A DNA stretch of 64,000 nt from Chloroflexota bacterium (GTDB lineage: Bacteria > Chloroflexota > Anaerolineae > Anaerolineales > Villigracilaceae), in NCBI GenBank assembly GCA_021414245.1, contig JAIOOU010000004.1, positions 434,001 to 498,000 on the forward strand. The letters run 5' to 3'. Numbering within the stretch: the first letter of the stretch is position 1; each line of letters starts with the position of its first letter. Shown piece after piece: positions 43,762-51,729 of this stretch. The translations under genes were made by a program, and so were the position numbers. Below the pieces are notes generated by a model. It worked only from the letters and a program-made list of their open reading frames with translations. It was not told the DNA's origin and did no database searches.

Positions 43762-44263
43762 CGAGCAACTCAACGAATATCTGGATGAAGCCGTGAACGA
43801 GCGTGCGCAGATCGAAGTGCATTTGTCTGCGTGCGGCGAATGCGCGGCGCGTTTGTCCACGCTTCGGAAACTGTTCAATGAAATGGAATCCCTGCCCGAG
43901 CTGGCGTTGACTCGCGATCTGGCCGCGCCGTTCATGCGAAGCTCCGGCCTGCCAGCCCAGCTCCCGGCCTGGCTCCCGCTGACAATGGCCTTGCAGGCCG
44001 CGGCCGCCCTGATCGTGTTTATCGCTGCCGCGCCGTTTGTAATTCGATTGATTCCCGATATCGAAACCCCCTCCTTGAGTACAGTACTCATTCAATTTCA
44101 AACCCAATGGACGGCCTGGCTTGACAGGCTGTCGCAATTCCATATGCCAAGCCTGCCCGCTTTTTCCCTGGAACTCTCCGGCCTGTACTTGATGTCCGCT
44201 CTGGCGGTGGTGTCCATGCTCTGGCTGGTGGGCAACGGGCTGTTGTTGAGAAATCAATGGTAG
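43748..44263 (+). CDS. Zinc-finger anti-sigma factor
   Basis: A 171-residue membrane anti-sigma factor. The cytoplasmic N-terminus has the ZAS/zf-HC2 motif HLSACGECAARL (His-x3-Cys-x2-Cys) that binds zinc and holds the sigma factor. Hydrophobic segments at about 80-102 and 145-165 place it in the membrane. It is coupled to the sigma gene by overlap. The two genes downstream encode related membrane proteins that may be part of the same regulon or operon. Confidence 0.87.
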   Translation: MHLTDEQLNEYLDEAVNERAQIEVHLSACGECAARLSTLRKLFNEMESLPELALTRDLAAPFMRSSGLPAQLPAWLPLTMALQAAAALIVFIAAAPFVIRLIPDIETPSLSTVLIQFQTQWTAWLDRLSQFHMPSLPAFSLELSGLYLMSALAVVSMLWLVGNGLLLRNQW

Positions 44264-44310
44264 GCCACAGCGCCGCTGTGGCCCTGCTATAAAAAAAATG
44301 GAGAACTAAT

Positions 44311-44808
44311 ATGACTGACATCCTTCGCATGTTTTTGATCATCATCCTTCTGACCCTTGCCCTGGCAGCATTTTTCCTTGTCATCGGGGCATTGTTCACG
44401 AATCGCGCCGCCAAAACCCAGCGGGTGATCATGGCCATGCCGGGCCGCTCCTTCGGCGTGGGACTGGTCAACTTTGCCTTCTTCGGAGTGATCGCACTCG
44501 TGTTGTTCTCCGTGGCGGAGAACGCAGGCAGCCTGGTTAAAGTCATTCTCACCATCCCGGCCTTGTTGATCACCGCGGCACTGGTCATCATGCTCAGCTT
44601 CGGGCTGACCGGCATGGTCAGCCTGCTCGGCGAGCGCATCCTGCCCGAGGTCACTTCCTGGAAGCGTACTGCTTTTGGAACTGCAGTCCTATCTTTTGCA
44701 TGCGCCTTCCCGTTTGCAGGCTGGTTCCTGTTATTCCCGTACGTTGGTTTTGTGGGTATCGGCGCATTCATTCTGGGATTGTTCCAGCGCGAAATAACTA
44801 AACCGTAA
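44311..44808 (+). CDS. Four-helix membrane protein, paralogue 1
   Basis: A 165-residue protein with four hydrophobic helices (about 5-28, 48-68, 75-98, 125-155) and short loops. It shares layout and some sequence with the next gene (a conserved LSFGLTGMVSLLGERI/TSW region and a GWFLLFPYVGFVGIGAF ending), so the two are probably paralogues. The function is unknown. It lies behind the ECF sigma/anti-sigma pair, with a GGCCACAGC/GCTGTGGCC hairpin (44263-44283) between, and ends in a TTCG-loop terminator. Confidence 0.75.
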   Translation: MTDILRMFLIIILLTLALAAFFLVIGALFTNRAAKTQRVIMAMPGRSFGVGLVNFAFFGVIALVLFSVAENAGSLVKVILTIPALLITAALVIMLSFGLTGMVSLLGERILPEVTSWKRTAFGTAVLSFACAFPFAGWFLLFPYVGFVGIGAFILGLFQREITKP

Positions 44809-44831
44809 ATTTCCTTGATTTTTCTTCTTTC

Positions 44832-44869
44832 TAAAACAAAGAATGCGCTTCGGCGCGTTCTTTGTTTTA
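44832..44869. terminator. Terminator with UUCG tetraloop
   Basis: Seventeen-base arms (TAAAACAAAGAATGCGC with one G-U pair) close a TTCG loop, a very stable hairpin, between the two related membrane-protein genes. Confidence 0.9.
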
Positions 44870-44976
44870 AACCTTAGTGTTCCTTGGTGCCCTTTGTGGT
44901 GAAAAACTCATGCAACTTTTCCTTGCCCTTCCCTGTACTACATATAAATCAATATAAAAACGAAAGGATATTTCCA

Positions 44977-45501
44977 ATGGCTGATATCTCCGCAATCTTC
45001 TTCATCCTGCTCATCCTCGGGGTGGCATTTCCGGCACTGCTGACCGCCTGGTGGCTGTTATTCCCCTCCCTCGTAGTCCGCGCCCAGATCCGCGTCGAAC
45101 GTACTCCCTGGGGGACCTTCTGGTTCGGATTGGTGATTCTTATCGCAGTAACCGTTCCGATCGTGATCCTGCTGGCGCTGCCTTTCGGTCCCGCAAAATT
45201 TTTAGGCTGGATTTTGATCGCAGCTTCCCTTGCGCTTTCATCAATCGGCTCCGCAGGCATTGCTGCCCATCTCAGCGAACAGATGAAAAGGTCCGGCACC
45301 GCTTTCACTCCACTGGGTGGATTCATCCGCGGCTCGCTTGTTCTGGAACTGGCCGCCTTCTTCCCGGTCCTGGGTTGGTTCTTCCTCTGGCCACTTCTGC
45401 TCGTTACAGCTTTCGGCGCGACCACCTTTGCCTTGTTGAATTGGAAGCCGCGCGAGAAGGACCAACTCTCTTCTACAGTAGCATCTCCCACCCACGCTTA
45501 A
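44977..45501 (+). CDS. Four-helix membrane protein, paralogue 2
   Basis: A 174-residue protein with four helices and the same order of segments as the preceding gene, including a central GIAAHLSEQMKRSGTAFTPLG loop and an FFPVLGWFFLWPLLLVTAFG ending. ATG 44977 has AAAGGA upstream; an in-frame Met at 44884 is unlikely because it crosses the promoter region. Function is unknown. The DUF1800 gene starts 17 bases after its stop. Confidence 0.75.
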   Translation: MADISAIFFILLILGVAFPALLTAWWLLFPSLVVRAQIRVERTPWGTFWFGLVILIAVTVPIVILLALPFGPAKFLGWILIAASLALSSIGSAGIAAHLSEQMKRSGTAFTPLGGFIRGSLVLELAAFFPVLGWFFLWPLLLVTAFGATTFALLNWKPREKDQLSSTVASPTHA

Positions 45502-45517
45502 CTTTTGTGGTTAGAAA

Positions 45518-46999
45518 ATGACACTCTCCCGACGTGACTTCCTCAAGCTTGGCACCCTGGTGACGGCCAGTGCCGCGCTTTCCTCCTGCGCCCCTGTGTA
45601 CCGCAAACTTGCTGGCAGCCTGCCTGCAGTCCCGTGGACCGCGCTTGGTGCCAACGACTTCCTGGCCTTGAATCGCCTGACCTTCGGTCCGCGGGTGGAG
45701 GAACGTGCCCGTTTTGTGGAGATCGGTCTTAAGGCTTGGATCGAAGAGCAGCTTGATTTTGACTCGATCCACGATTTCGATTGCGAGATCCAGCTGGCGC
45801 CTTTCAAAACACTCAAGATGGATGCCAACGAACTGGAAGGCATCAGTAACGGTCTTTTTGACAATTACGACCGCGAAACCGTGCCGAACGAATTGCGTCA
45901 GGCCACCCTCCTGCGCCAGCTCTATAGCAAGCGCCAGCTTTACGAAGTGATGGTTGAATTCTGGAGCGACCACTTCAACATCTTCATTGAAAAAGGAAAT
46001 GAATTCTTCCTCAAGACCGTGGACGACCGCGAGGTGATCCGCAAACATGCGTTCGGCTCCTTCCGCGACCTGGTTTGGGCGTCCGCGCATTCACCCGCCA
46101 TGATGGTCTATCTCGACAATCAGGCCAACGAGAAAAGTCATCCCAACGAGAATTATGCGCGCGAACTCATGGAACTGCACACCCTGGGTGTGGACGGCGG
46201 ATATACCCAGCAGGATGTGATGGAACTGGCGCGCTGTCTCACAGGTTGGAATGTCAAGGAGCATTTCTGGCTGGGCGATTTCGTGTTCAAGGAAGATCTG
46301 CATGATACGGGCGTAAAGAAGGTATTGAACATGCCCGTTCCGCATTCCGGCATCCTGGAGGCGGAACAGGTCATTGAAACGCTGTGCGCGCATCCCAGCA
46401 CCGCCCATTTTATTTCCTCCAAACTTGCGCGCCGGTTCCTGGCCGATGAACCGCCGCACGAGATCGTTGAAAAGGCGGCCAAAATTTTTCTGGATACAAA
46501 AGGCGATATCAAATCCGTCCTGCGCGTCATCCTGCTCGATGGCCTTGCGCTCGCGCAGCCAAAATACAAGCGCCCCGCAAATTTTGTTTTATCATCGCTG
46601 CGCATGCTGAACGTTGAAACCGATGCCGCCGCCCTTCATGATCATTTGCTGCGCATGGGTCAACTGTATTTCAACTGGCCCACTCCCGACGGTTATCCCG
46701 ATCGCAGCGAAGCCTGGCAGGGCAACCTCATGCCGCGCTGGCAATTTGCCTTTGAATTGATCCGGAACGAGATCAAGGGCACGAAACACAATCTGGCTGC
46801 TTTACTGGATGTCTCATCCGCCGGCATTTTACAGGACGACGTGGATTCACTTGCATCTTTATTGTTGGGCGCCCCGCTGGATCGCCTCACCTCTGACGGC
46901 TTGATTGATTCCGTCCGAGAAGCAGGCGCCACCGATGAAGAGACCCTGCACATTATCGCGGCAGGCCTGATCGCATCGCCCGCATTTCAATGGCGTTGA
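45518..46999 (+). CDS. DUF1800 protein with Tat signal
   Basis: A 493-residue exported protein. The N-terminus SRRDFLKLGTLVTASAALSSCAP is a twin-arginine signal that ends in a lipobox-like SSC, so it may be a Tat-exported lipoprotein. The body matches DUF1800: LNRLTFGPR, then MVEFWSDHFNIF, and NENYARELMELHTLGVDGGYTQQDV. DUF1800 proteins nearly always pair with a DUF1501 protein, as here. Their role in the envelope is not established. Confidence 0.9.
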   Translation: MTLSRRDFLKLGTLVTASAALSSCAPVYRKLAGSLPAVPWTALGANDFLALNRLTFGPRVEERARFVEIGLKAWIEEQLDFDSIHDFDCEIQLAPFKTLKMDANELEGISNGLFDNYDRETVPNELRQATLLRQLYSKRQLYEVMVEFWSDHFNIFIEKGNEFFLKTVDDREVIRKHAFGSFRDLVWASAHSPAMMVYLDNQANEKSHPNENYARELMELHTLGVDGGYTQQDVMELARCLTGWNVKEHFWLGDFVFKEDLHDTGVKKVLNMPVPHSGILEAEQVIETLCAHPSTAHFISSKLARRFLADEPPHEIVEKAAKIFLDTKGDIKSVLRVILLDGLALAQPKYKRPANFVLSSLRMLNVETDAAALHDHLLRMGQLYFNWPTPDGYPDRSEAWQGNLMPRWQFAFELIRNEIKGTKHNLAALLDVSSAGILQDDVDSLASLLLGAPLDRLTSDGLIDSVREAGATDEETLHIIAAGLIASPAFQWR

Positions 47000-47022
47000 C
47001 ATATAGCCTTTAGGAGTTCATC

Positions 47023-48216
47023 ATGCTCACTCAAACTTTACCGGCCTGGATGCCCCGCCTGTCCTTTGCCCCAACCGACACGGCCCCGCGCGGTGACACT
47101 TTAGTAGTTGTCTTTCTGCGCGGAGCAGCGGACGTGCTCAATATGGTTGTGCCGCATGGCGAGGATGCCTATTATCAATTACGTCCCTCCCTTGGCATTG
47201 CCCGCCCCGATGACTCTGGCGCCAAAAAGGAAGATCGTGCCGTGGACCTGGATGGTTTCTTCGGCTTTCATCCCGGTCTGCGTTCGTTATTGGATGTCTG
47301 GCAAAGCCGCCAACTCGCCATCATTCATGCCTGCGGTGCCCCCGATGAATCGCGCAGTCATTTCAAGGCCATGGAGCTCATGGAGCGCGGCGTGGACGAT
47401 GAACGCGGACCCGCTTCCGGCTGGATCGGGCGTCACCTCGCCACGTTGAACACGGGGAATTCCTCTCCCTTGCGGGCGGTGGGAATGGGCACCCGTCCGC
47501 AGCGCAGTTTGAGTGGGTCGGTACCCGTTTCGGCCCTGCGTTCGATCGCGGATTTTCATCTCGGCGGCGACCCGCGTGCCTTGCAACAGATGCGTGCTGC
47601 ACTTGAGACCGTGTACACCGGTGATGTTTTAGGCCAGGATACCTTGTCCATTATGGACACCCTGCAAACCCTCGATCCGTTGACCTACACATCTTCACAC
47701 AATGCCAAATATCCAGACTCCGAATTCGGCCTGGCCCTGAAGCAAACCGCGATGCTCATCAAAGCACAGGTGGGCTTGGAAGTATCTGCCATTGATCTCG
47801 GCGGCTGGGATACCCATTTTGCACAGGGTTCTGCAAATGGGCAAATGCCAAACCTGATGAAGGACCTGGCGGATGGACTGGCTGCCTTTCACGCGGACAT
47901 GCTTGACCATATGAATCAACTCACCACTGTGACCATGTCCGAGTTTGGGCGGCGTGCCTCTGAAAACGGCAGCCTGGGCACGGACCACGGCCACGGCAGC
48001 ATGATGATGGTCATGGGCGGTAATGTGGATGGTGGAAAGGTTCACGGTCGCTGGCCGGGGTTGCAGGAAGGGCAATTGATCGGGCCGGGTGATCTGGCGG
48101 TCACCACCGATTACCGCGATGTGCTTTCCGAGATCCTGACCAGGCGATTAAATAATCCTGCCACGAATGAGGTTTTTCCCGAATATCAACCCGCGCCGCT
48201 CAACATCCTGAAATAA
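47023..48216 (+). CDS. DUF1501 protein
   Basis: A 397-residue protein of the DUF1501 family, related to the alkaline phosphatase/sulfatase fold. Visible blocks are TLVVVFLRGAADVLNMVVPHGED, FGFHPGLRSLLDVW, DLGGWDTHFAQGS and the C-terminal VTMSEFGRRASENGSLGTDHGHG, whose Asp and His residues suggest a metal site. It has no obvious signal peptide of its own, so it may be carried with its DUF1800 partner or start differently. GGAG lies eight bases before the ATG. Confidence 0.9.
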   Translation: MLTQTLPAWMPRLSFAPTDTAPRGDTLVVVFLRGAADVLNMVVPHGEDAYYQLRPSLGIARPDDSGAKKEDRAVDLDGFFGFHPGLRSLLDVWQSRQLAIIHACGAPDESRSHFKAMELMERGVDDERGPASGWIGRHLATLNTGNSSPLRAVGMGTRPQRSLSGSVPVSALRSIADFHLGGDPRALQQMRAALETVYTGDVLGQDTLSIMDTLQTLDPLTYTSSHNAKYPDSEFGLALKQTAMLIKAQVGLEVSAIDLGGWDTHFAQGSANGQMPNLMKDLADGLAAFHADMLDHMNQLTTVTMSEFGRRASENGSLGTDHGHGSMMMVMGGNVDGGKVHGRWPGLQEGQLIGPGDLAVTTDYRDVLSEILTRRLNNPATNEVFPEYQPAPLNILK

Positions 48217-48236
48217 ATATTCGTTCATTCTGCTGC

Positions 48237-48279
48237 ACCGGGAAGGGATATGGGATAATGTCCGATATCCCTTCCCGGT
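48237..48279 (+). terminator. Hairpin after the DUF1501 gene
   Basis: Fifteen-base arms ACCGGGAAGGGATAT and ATATCCCTTCCCGGT enclose 13 bases, followed by CGTTTT. It probably terminates the DUF1800/DUF1501 message. Confidence 0.7.
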
Positions 48280-48297
48280 CGTTTTCAGGAGTATATG

Positions 48298-48837
48298 ATG
48301 AAATGGTTTCAGTATTTTTCTTTTGGCATGCTGTTTCTTGCCGTATTGGCGTGCAGTTCGTTCCCGTTATCGCGGCCTGCGAACACACCGCCTGCCGTCC
48401 GAATGGTGGAGAATGCTTCCGATCCGCGGACTTCCGCTCTGGTGAACATCTATGACCCCGCCCGCAATCCCGCCGATGATTTGCAGCAGGCCGTTGTTCT
48501 GGCGCAAAAGGAGAATAAGAACATCATGCTGGAGCTGGGCGGTGACTGGTGCATCTGGTGCAGGTACATGGATGAATTCTATGTCAGTCATGCCGACGTC
48601 CTGCAATATCGGGCGGATCATTATGTGCTCGTGAAAGTGAACGTCAGCGGGGAAAATTCGAACGATAATTTTCTTTCCCAATTTCCGGCTGCAGCCGGAT
48701 ATCCACATATCTATATTTTGGACCGCGATGGAGGCTTCCTGCACTCCCAAAATACAGCCGACCTGGAAGACGGGGCGGCTTCCTATGTCCCCGAGGTCTT
48801 CATGGCTTTTCTTCAAAAATGGGCACCTCCTGAATAA
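48298..48837 (+). CDS. Thioredoxin-like lipoprotein
   Basis: A 179-residue lipoprotein with a signal ending in LAVLAC. The thioredoxin-like domain starts near residue 60 and has the redox motif WCIWC in LELGGDWCIWCRYMDEF, then VKVNVSGEN and the cis-Pro loop AAGYPHIYILDRDG. It resembles the C-terminal domain of DsbD-type or YyaL-like proteins and should reduce disulfides outside the membrane. I start at the second of two consecutive ATGs, six bases after AGGAG. Confidence 0.88.
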   Translation: MKWFQYFSFGMLFLAVLACSSFPLSRPANTPPAVRMVENASDPRTSALVNIYDPARNPADDLQQAVVLAQKENKNIMLELGGDWCIWCRYMDEFYVSHADVLQYRADHYVLVKVNVSGENSNDNFLSQFPAAAGYPHIYILDRDGGFLHSQNTADLEDGAASYVPEVFMAFLQKWAPPE

Positions 48838-49040
48838 ATGGAAAAAAGAACGACAACACTGGCGTAAACCATATTTGCAAAGGGGATTTTCGCACTGGCC
48901 TCAACCGCCAAATCCAGCCAAAAGAGGAGCGCTGCGGCACATCCTGACTTTTGAGGGACTTCTTCTTGATTGCATTGGAGCTATAATCATATTGATTCGC
49001 CATCATGTGAAGCCCGGATGTTTGAGAGGAGTGAAACTGT

Positions 49041-50549
49041 ATGAAACGATTCGTATCCCTGGTGCTGGAAGCGACCGTCTTGATGATGTTGGTTTCTGCG
49101 TGTGGAGGTGGCTCGCTTCCGACCAATCCCGCCACGCAGGCGCCAATTGCAGACACTCCATCACTGGTTCCTGTTGACCTGGCTGGCCCACCCATGCAGG
49201 TTGGCTCCCTTTATACCTATGTGGACGGTTCCATTTTGGCGGCTGTCCCGGGCGGACCCTTTCTGATGGGCTATAACAACTATGCTCAAGGCAAGGAACA
49301 TCAGGTCACACTGAGTGACTATTGGATCTACACCAATGAAGTTACGAATGAGCAATATGCCTTGTGCCTGAGCACCGGGAACTGTACCGCCCCGGATCTA
49401 AAGGACAATCCGACCTTTGAGGATTCGAGCTTTGTTGGCTACCCGGTTACAGGTGTTAACTATCAACAGGCGGCGGAATACTGCAGTTTTGTGCATGGGC
49501 GTTTGCCCACGGAAGCAGAATGGGAGAAGGCGGCCCGCGGGCCGGATGGAAACCTCTTCCCGTGGGGAGATAATGCTCCGGTGTGTGATCTGCTGAACTT
49601 CCACAACTGTACGGGCAAGGCTATTAATGTGAGGTCCTATCCGGATGGCGTCAGCTATTACGGTTTGTTTGATATGGCAGGCAATGTTCGTGAATGGACA
49701 GCGGATTGGTACAAGGCGGATTATGACACCGAAGCAGACTCGTCCAACAATCCGCAGGGACCTGCAAGTGGCGAGAAGCGTTCCGTGCGTTCGAGCAGTT
49801 TCGCAGACAGCGCCGATCTGACCATTGCGGCGCACCGATTTTCCTTTAAACCGGTCGAACATTTCCCTGACCTTGGTTTTCGTTGTGTGGTCAACGACCC
49901 CACCTATTATGCGCCTTTCTGTCAGGGACTGGTTTTATATGGGGCGGATGTTAATGGCAATCCCAAGGATGATGTGATCCCGCTTCCGAGTGGTTGTGTC
50001 CAGCCGGTATTGACCTACAGTGAGGATTGCAAAACTCAAACCGCCAAGGTCGTGGTCAGCCCGTGGCCTTTGCCGCAGGGCACCATCGCTTATCCAATGA
50101 ATGACATTACGAAAAGCCAGACATTTAATAATGGGTGCAGCTGGAACCCGCCCACCTATACATGTACTGGCGGGGGCAGTATTAAAGTTTTTGAAAAATC
50201 GGGTGACTGCAAGTTCATCACTCCTCCCGGCCCCGGGACTTGCGTGGCTCCCTATGTGCAGAGTCAGGATAAATTGAGCTGCATCGGTCAGGGCAAGGGC
50301 GCACAATGCATGGCCGGGTTTAATTACGACCCATTGCTGCAGTGCTGTTCGACTCAGAATCCCGGCCCCAATCAGTATGGATTATGCGGGCCCGGTTTCT
50401 ATCATGTTGGAAATGCATGCATTCCGGCCGCCAAAAACAAGCCATATCCTCATGCGGTATCGCTGGGCTGGAAACCTGTTGCAGCCTGCCCTGACAGCAC
50501 CGTAAAATGCACAATTGACCCTGCCACCGGCGCACAGGTTTGCCCATGA
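49041..50549 (+). CDS. Formylglycine-generating-enzyme-fold lipoprotein with Cys-rich tail
   Basis: A 502-residue lipoprotein (signal ending LVSAC). The SUMF1/FGE-sulfatase domain spans about 60-280: VPGGPFLMGYNNYAQGKEHQVTLSDYWI, RLPTEAEWEKAARG, FPWGD, LFDMAGNVREWTADW and FPDLGFRCV. Most bacterial proteins with this fold are not true formylglycine enzymes; here it is surface-exposed. The last 220 residues contain about 20 Cys and resemble no domain I know. GAGGAG lies upstream of ATG. Confidence 0.86.
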   Translation: MKRFVSLVLEATVLMMLVSACGGGSLPTNPATQAPIADTPSLVPVDLAGPPMQVGSLYTYVDGSILAAVPGGPFLMGYNNYAQGKEHQVTLSDYWIYTNEVTNEQYALCLSTGNCTAPDLKDNPTFEDSSFVGYPVTGVNYQQAAEYCSFVHGRLPTEAEWEKAARGPDGNLFPWGDNAPVCDLLNFHNCTGKAINVRSYPDGVSYYGLFDMAGNVREWTADWYKADYDTEADSSNNPQGPASGEKRSVRSSSFADSADLTIAAHRFSFKPVEHFPDLGFRCVVNDPTYYAPFCQGLVLYGADVNGNPKDDVIPLPSGCVQPVLTYSEDCKTQTAKVVVSPWPLPQGTIAYPMNDITKSQTFNNGCSWNPPTYTCTGGGSIKVFEKSGDCKFITPPGPGTCVAPYVQSQDKLSCIGQGKGAQCMAGFNYDPLLQCCSTQNPGPNQYGLCGPGFYHVGNACIPAAKNKPYPHAVSLGWKPVAACPDSTVKCTIDPATGAQVCP

Positions 50550-50619
50550 CCGATTCAATGGTCGCGCAGGCCGGAAGATAAAATATCCGGCAACCCTTCA
50601 CTTCACACTGGTAAAGATA

Positions 50620-50655
50620 TTCGTCCCCAAATCATTTGGTTGATTTGGGGACGAA
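50620..50655. terminator. Bidirectional terminator
   Basis: Fifteen-base arms TTCGTCCCCAAATCA and TGATTTGGGGACGAA enclose six bases, between two converging lipoprotein genes. The flanking T-run is short. Confidence 0.7.
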
Positions 50656-50686
50656 AGATTAAGGTGGCTTATGGATATGCAGGAAC

Positions 50687-51715
50687 TTATTGCGAAGCAA
50701 AGTCCACTGTGATATAGCCGCCAAAATCGCTGTTTGCATAATAGGCATACCCCACGCCAAATTCTGTTCCGTTTGGATTCAGAACGATTTCCCAATGCGG
50801 TGCATCCGCTGCCCATTGATCCATGGCGTTTTGCGGAGAACCGATTGCAATGATCTCCATATAACTGAATGTGTTATATCCGGCAGCTGTAAGTCGGTCG
50901 CCGATCCATGAACCGTCCGTGCCGGTATGGCCGAGAAAATTGTTGCAGGCCATGTCCGCACTGTGGGTTTGTGCCGCGGACATTAATAATGAGTTGGTGG
51001 TTAAGGCCGGCGAGCCTGCACTGGCGCGTGCATGATTAATGAGGGAGATGAGTTCCTGCACATATCCGTTGTTTGCGGAGTAGGCGCAGTTGCTGTTGCC
51101 TCCAGATGGCACAAAGCGTGTCGCTGCGGAATTGACTGTGCCTGCAGACTGGGTCACTGCACTGCCGACAATGATCTTTACCCAAAATGTCCTTTCAATG
51201 CCGATCGGAACCACGTTTCCTGCGGCATCGTTCAGGGTAAAGTTGCCCGTGAAAGCCCCGTTGGATGCCGGTGCGGTTAACTCCACTGAGACCTGCACAT
51301 TGCCCTTTGGGGCCGTATCAGGGATCGGTGCGGAAAGAGGCGCGTTCATCTGGTCGCCCGATGCAAATTTCACCGTGTAATTCGTCCACGGGCAGGTCCC
51401 GTTATTCTGAAATTCCCAGGTCTTTGTGAATTTTTGGCCGGCGGCCATTTGGGTATTATCGGGCACGGTCACATCTCTTAAAAGGACTGCGCTATCGGTG
51501 CAGTTTGCCGGCGCGGTGATGTCCAGGGTTGGTGCGCTCGTGTTGACAGGTTTGGGGGTTAAGGTAGCCGGGACAAACCCGGCCTTGGTGGGCGCCAGGG
51601 TGGCGGTCACAAAACCGGGCTCGACTGGGGTGTCGGTTTCAAGATTCGTTGAGATGCCGATGCAGGCGGTCAATAAATTGGCGGCAAGGAAAAGAAGAAA
51701 TATATTTTTTGACAT
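50687..51715 (-). CDS. Lipoprotein with NBR1-Ig-like and CAP/SCP domains
   Basis: A 342-residue lipoprotein (signal ending LLTAC) with a Thr/Pro-rich linker. Residues about 70-185 form an NBR1-Ig-like domain (VTVPDNTQMAAGQKFTKTW and NNGTCPWTNYTVKF). Residues 210-342 form a CAP domain (LISLINHARASAGSPAL, SADMACNNFLGHTGTDG, WAADAPHWEIVLNPNGTEFGVG) with the His and Glu residues usual in that fold. It is exposed on the cell surface; bacterial CAP proteins have varied, mostly unknown roles. The NBR1-Ig part is related to the protein at 60.7 kb. Confidence 0.9.
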   Translation of the reverse strand: MSKNIFLLFLAANLLTACIGISTNLETDTPVEPGFVTATLAPTKAGFVPATLTPKPVNTSAPTLDITAPANCTDSAVLLRDVTVPDNTQMAAGQKFTKTWEFQNNGTCPWTNYTVKFASGDQMNAPLSAPIPDTAPKGNVQVSVELTAPASNGAFTGNFTLNDAAGNVVPIGIERTFWVKIIVGSAVTQSAGTVNSAATRFVPSGGNSNCAYSANNGYVQELISLINHARASAGSPALTTNSLLMSAAQTHSADMACNNFLGHTGTDGSWIGDRLTAAGYNTFSYMEIIAIGSPQNAMDQWAADAPHWEIVLNPNGTEFGVGYAYYANSDFGGYITVDFASQ

Positions 51716-51729
51716 GATTTTTCCGAAAG

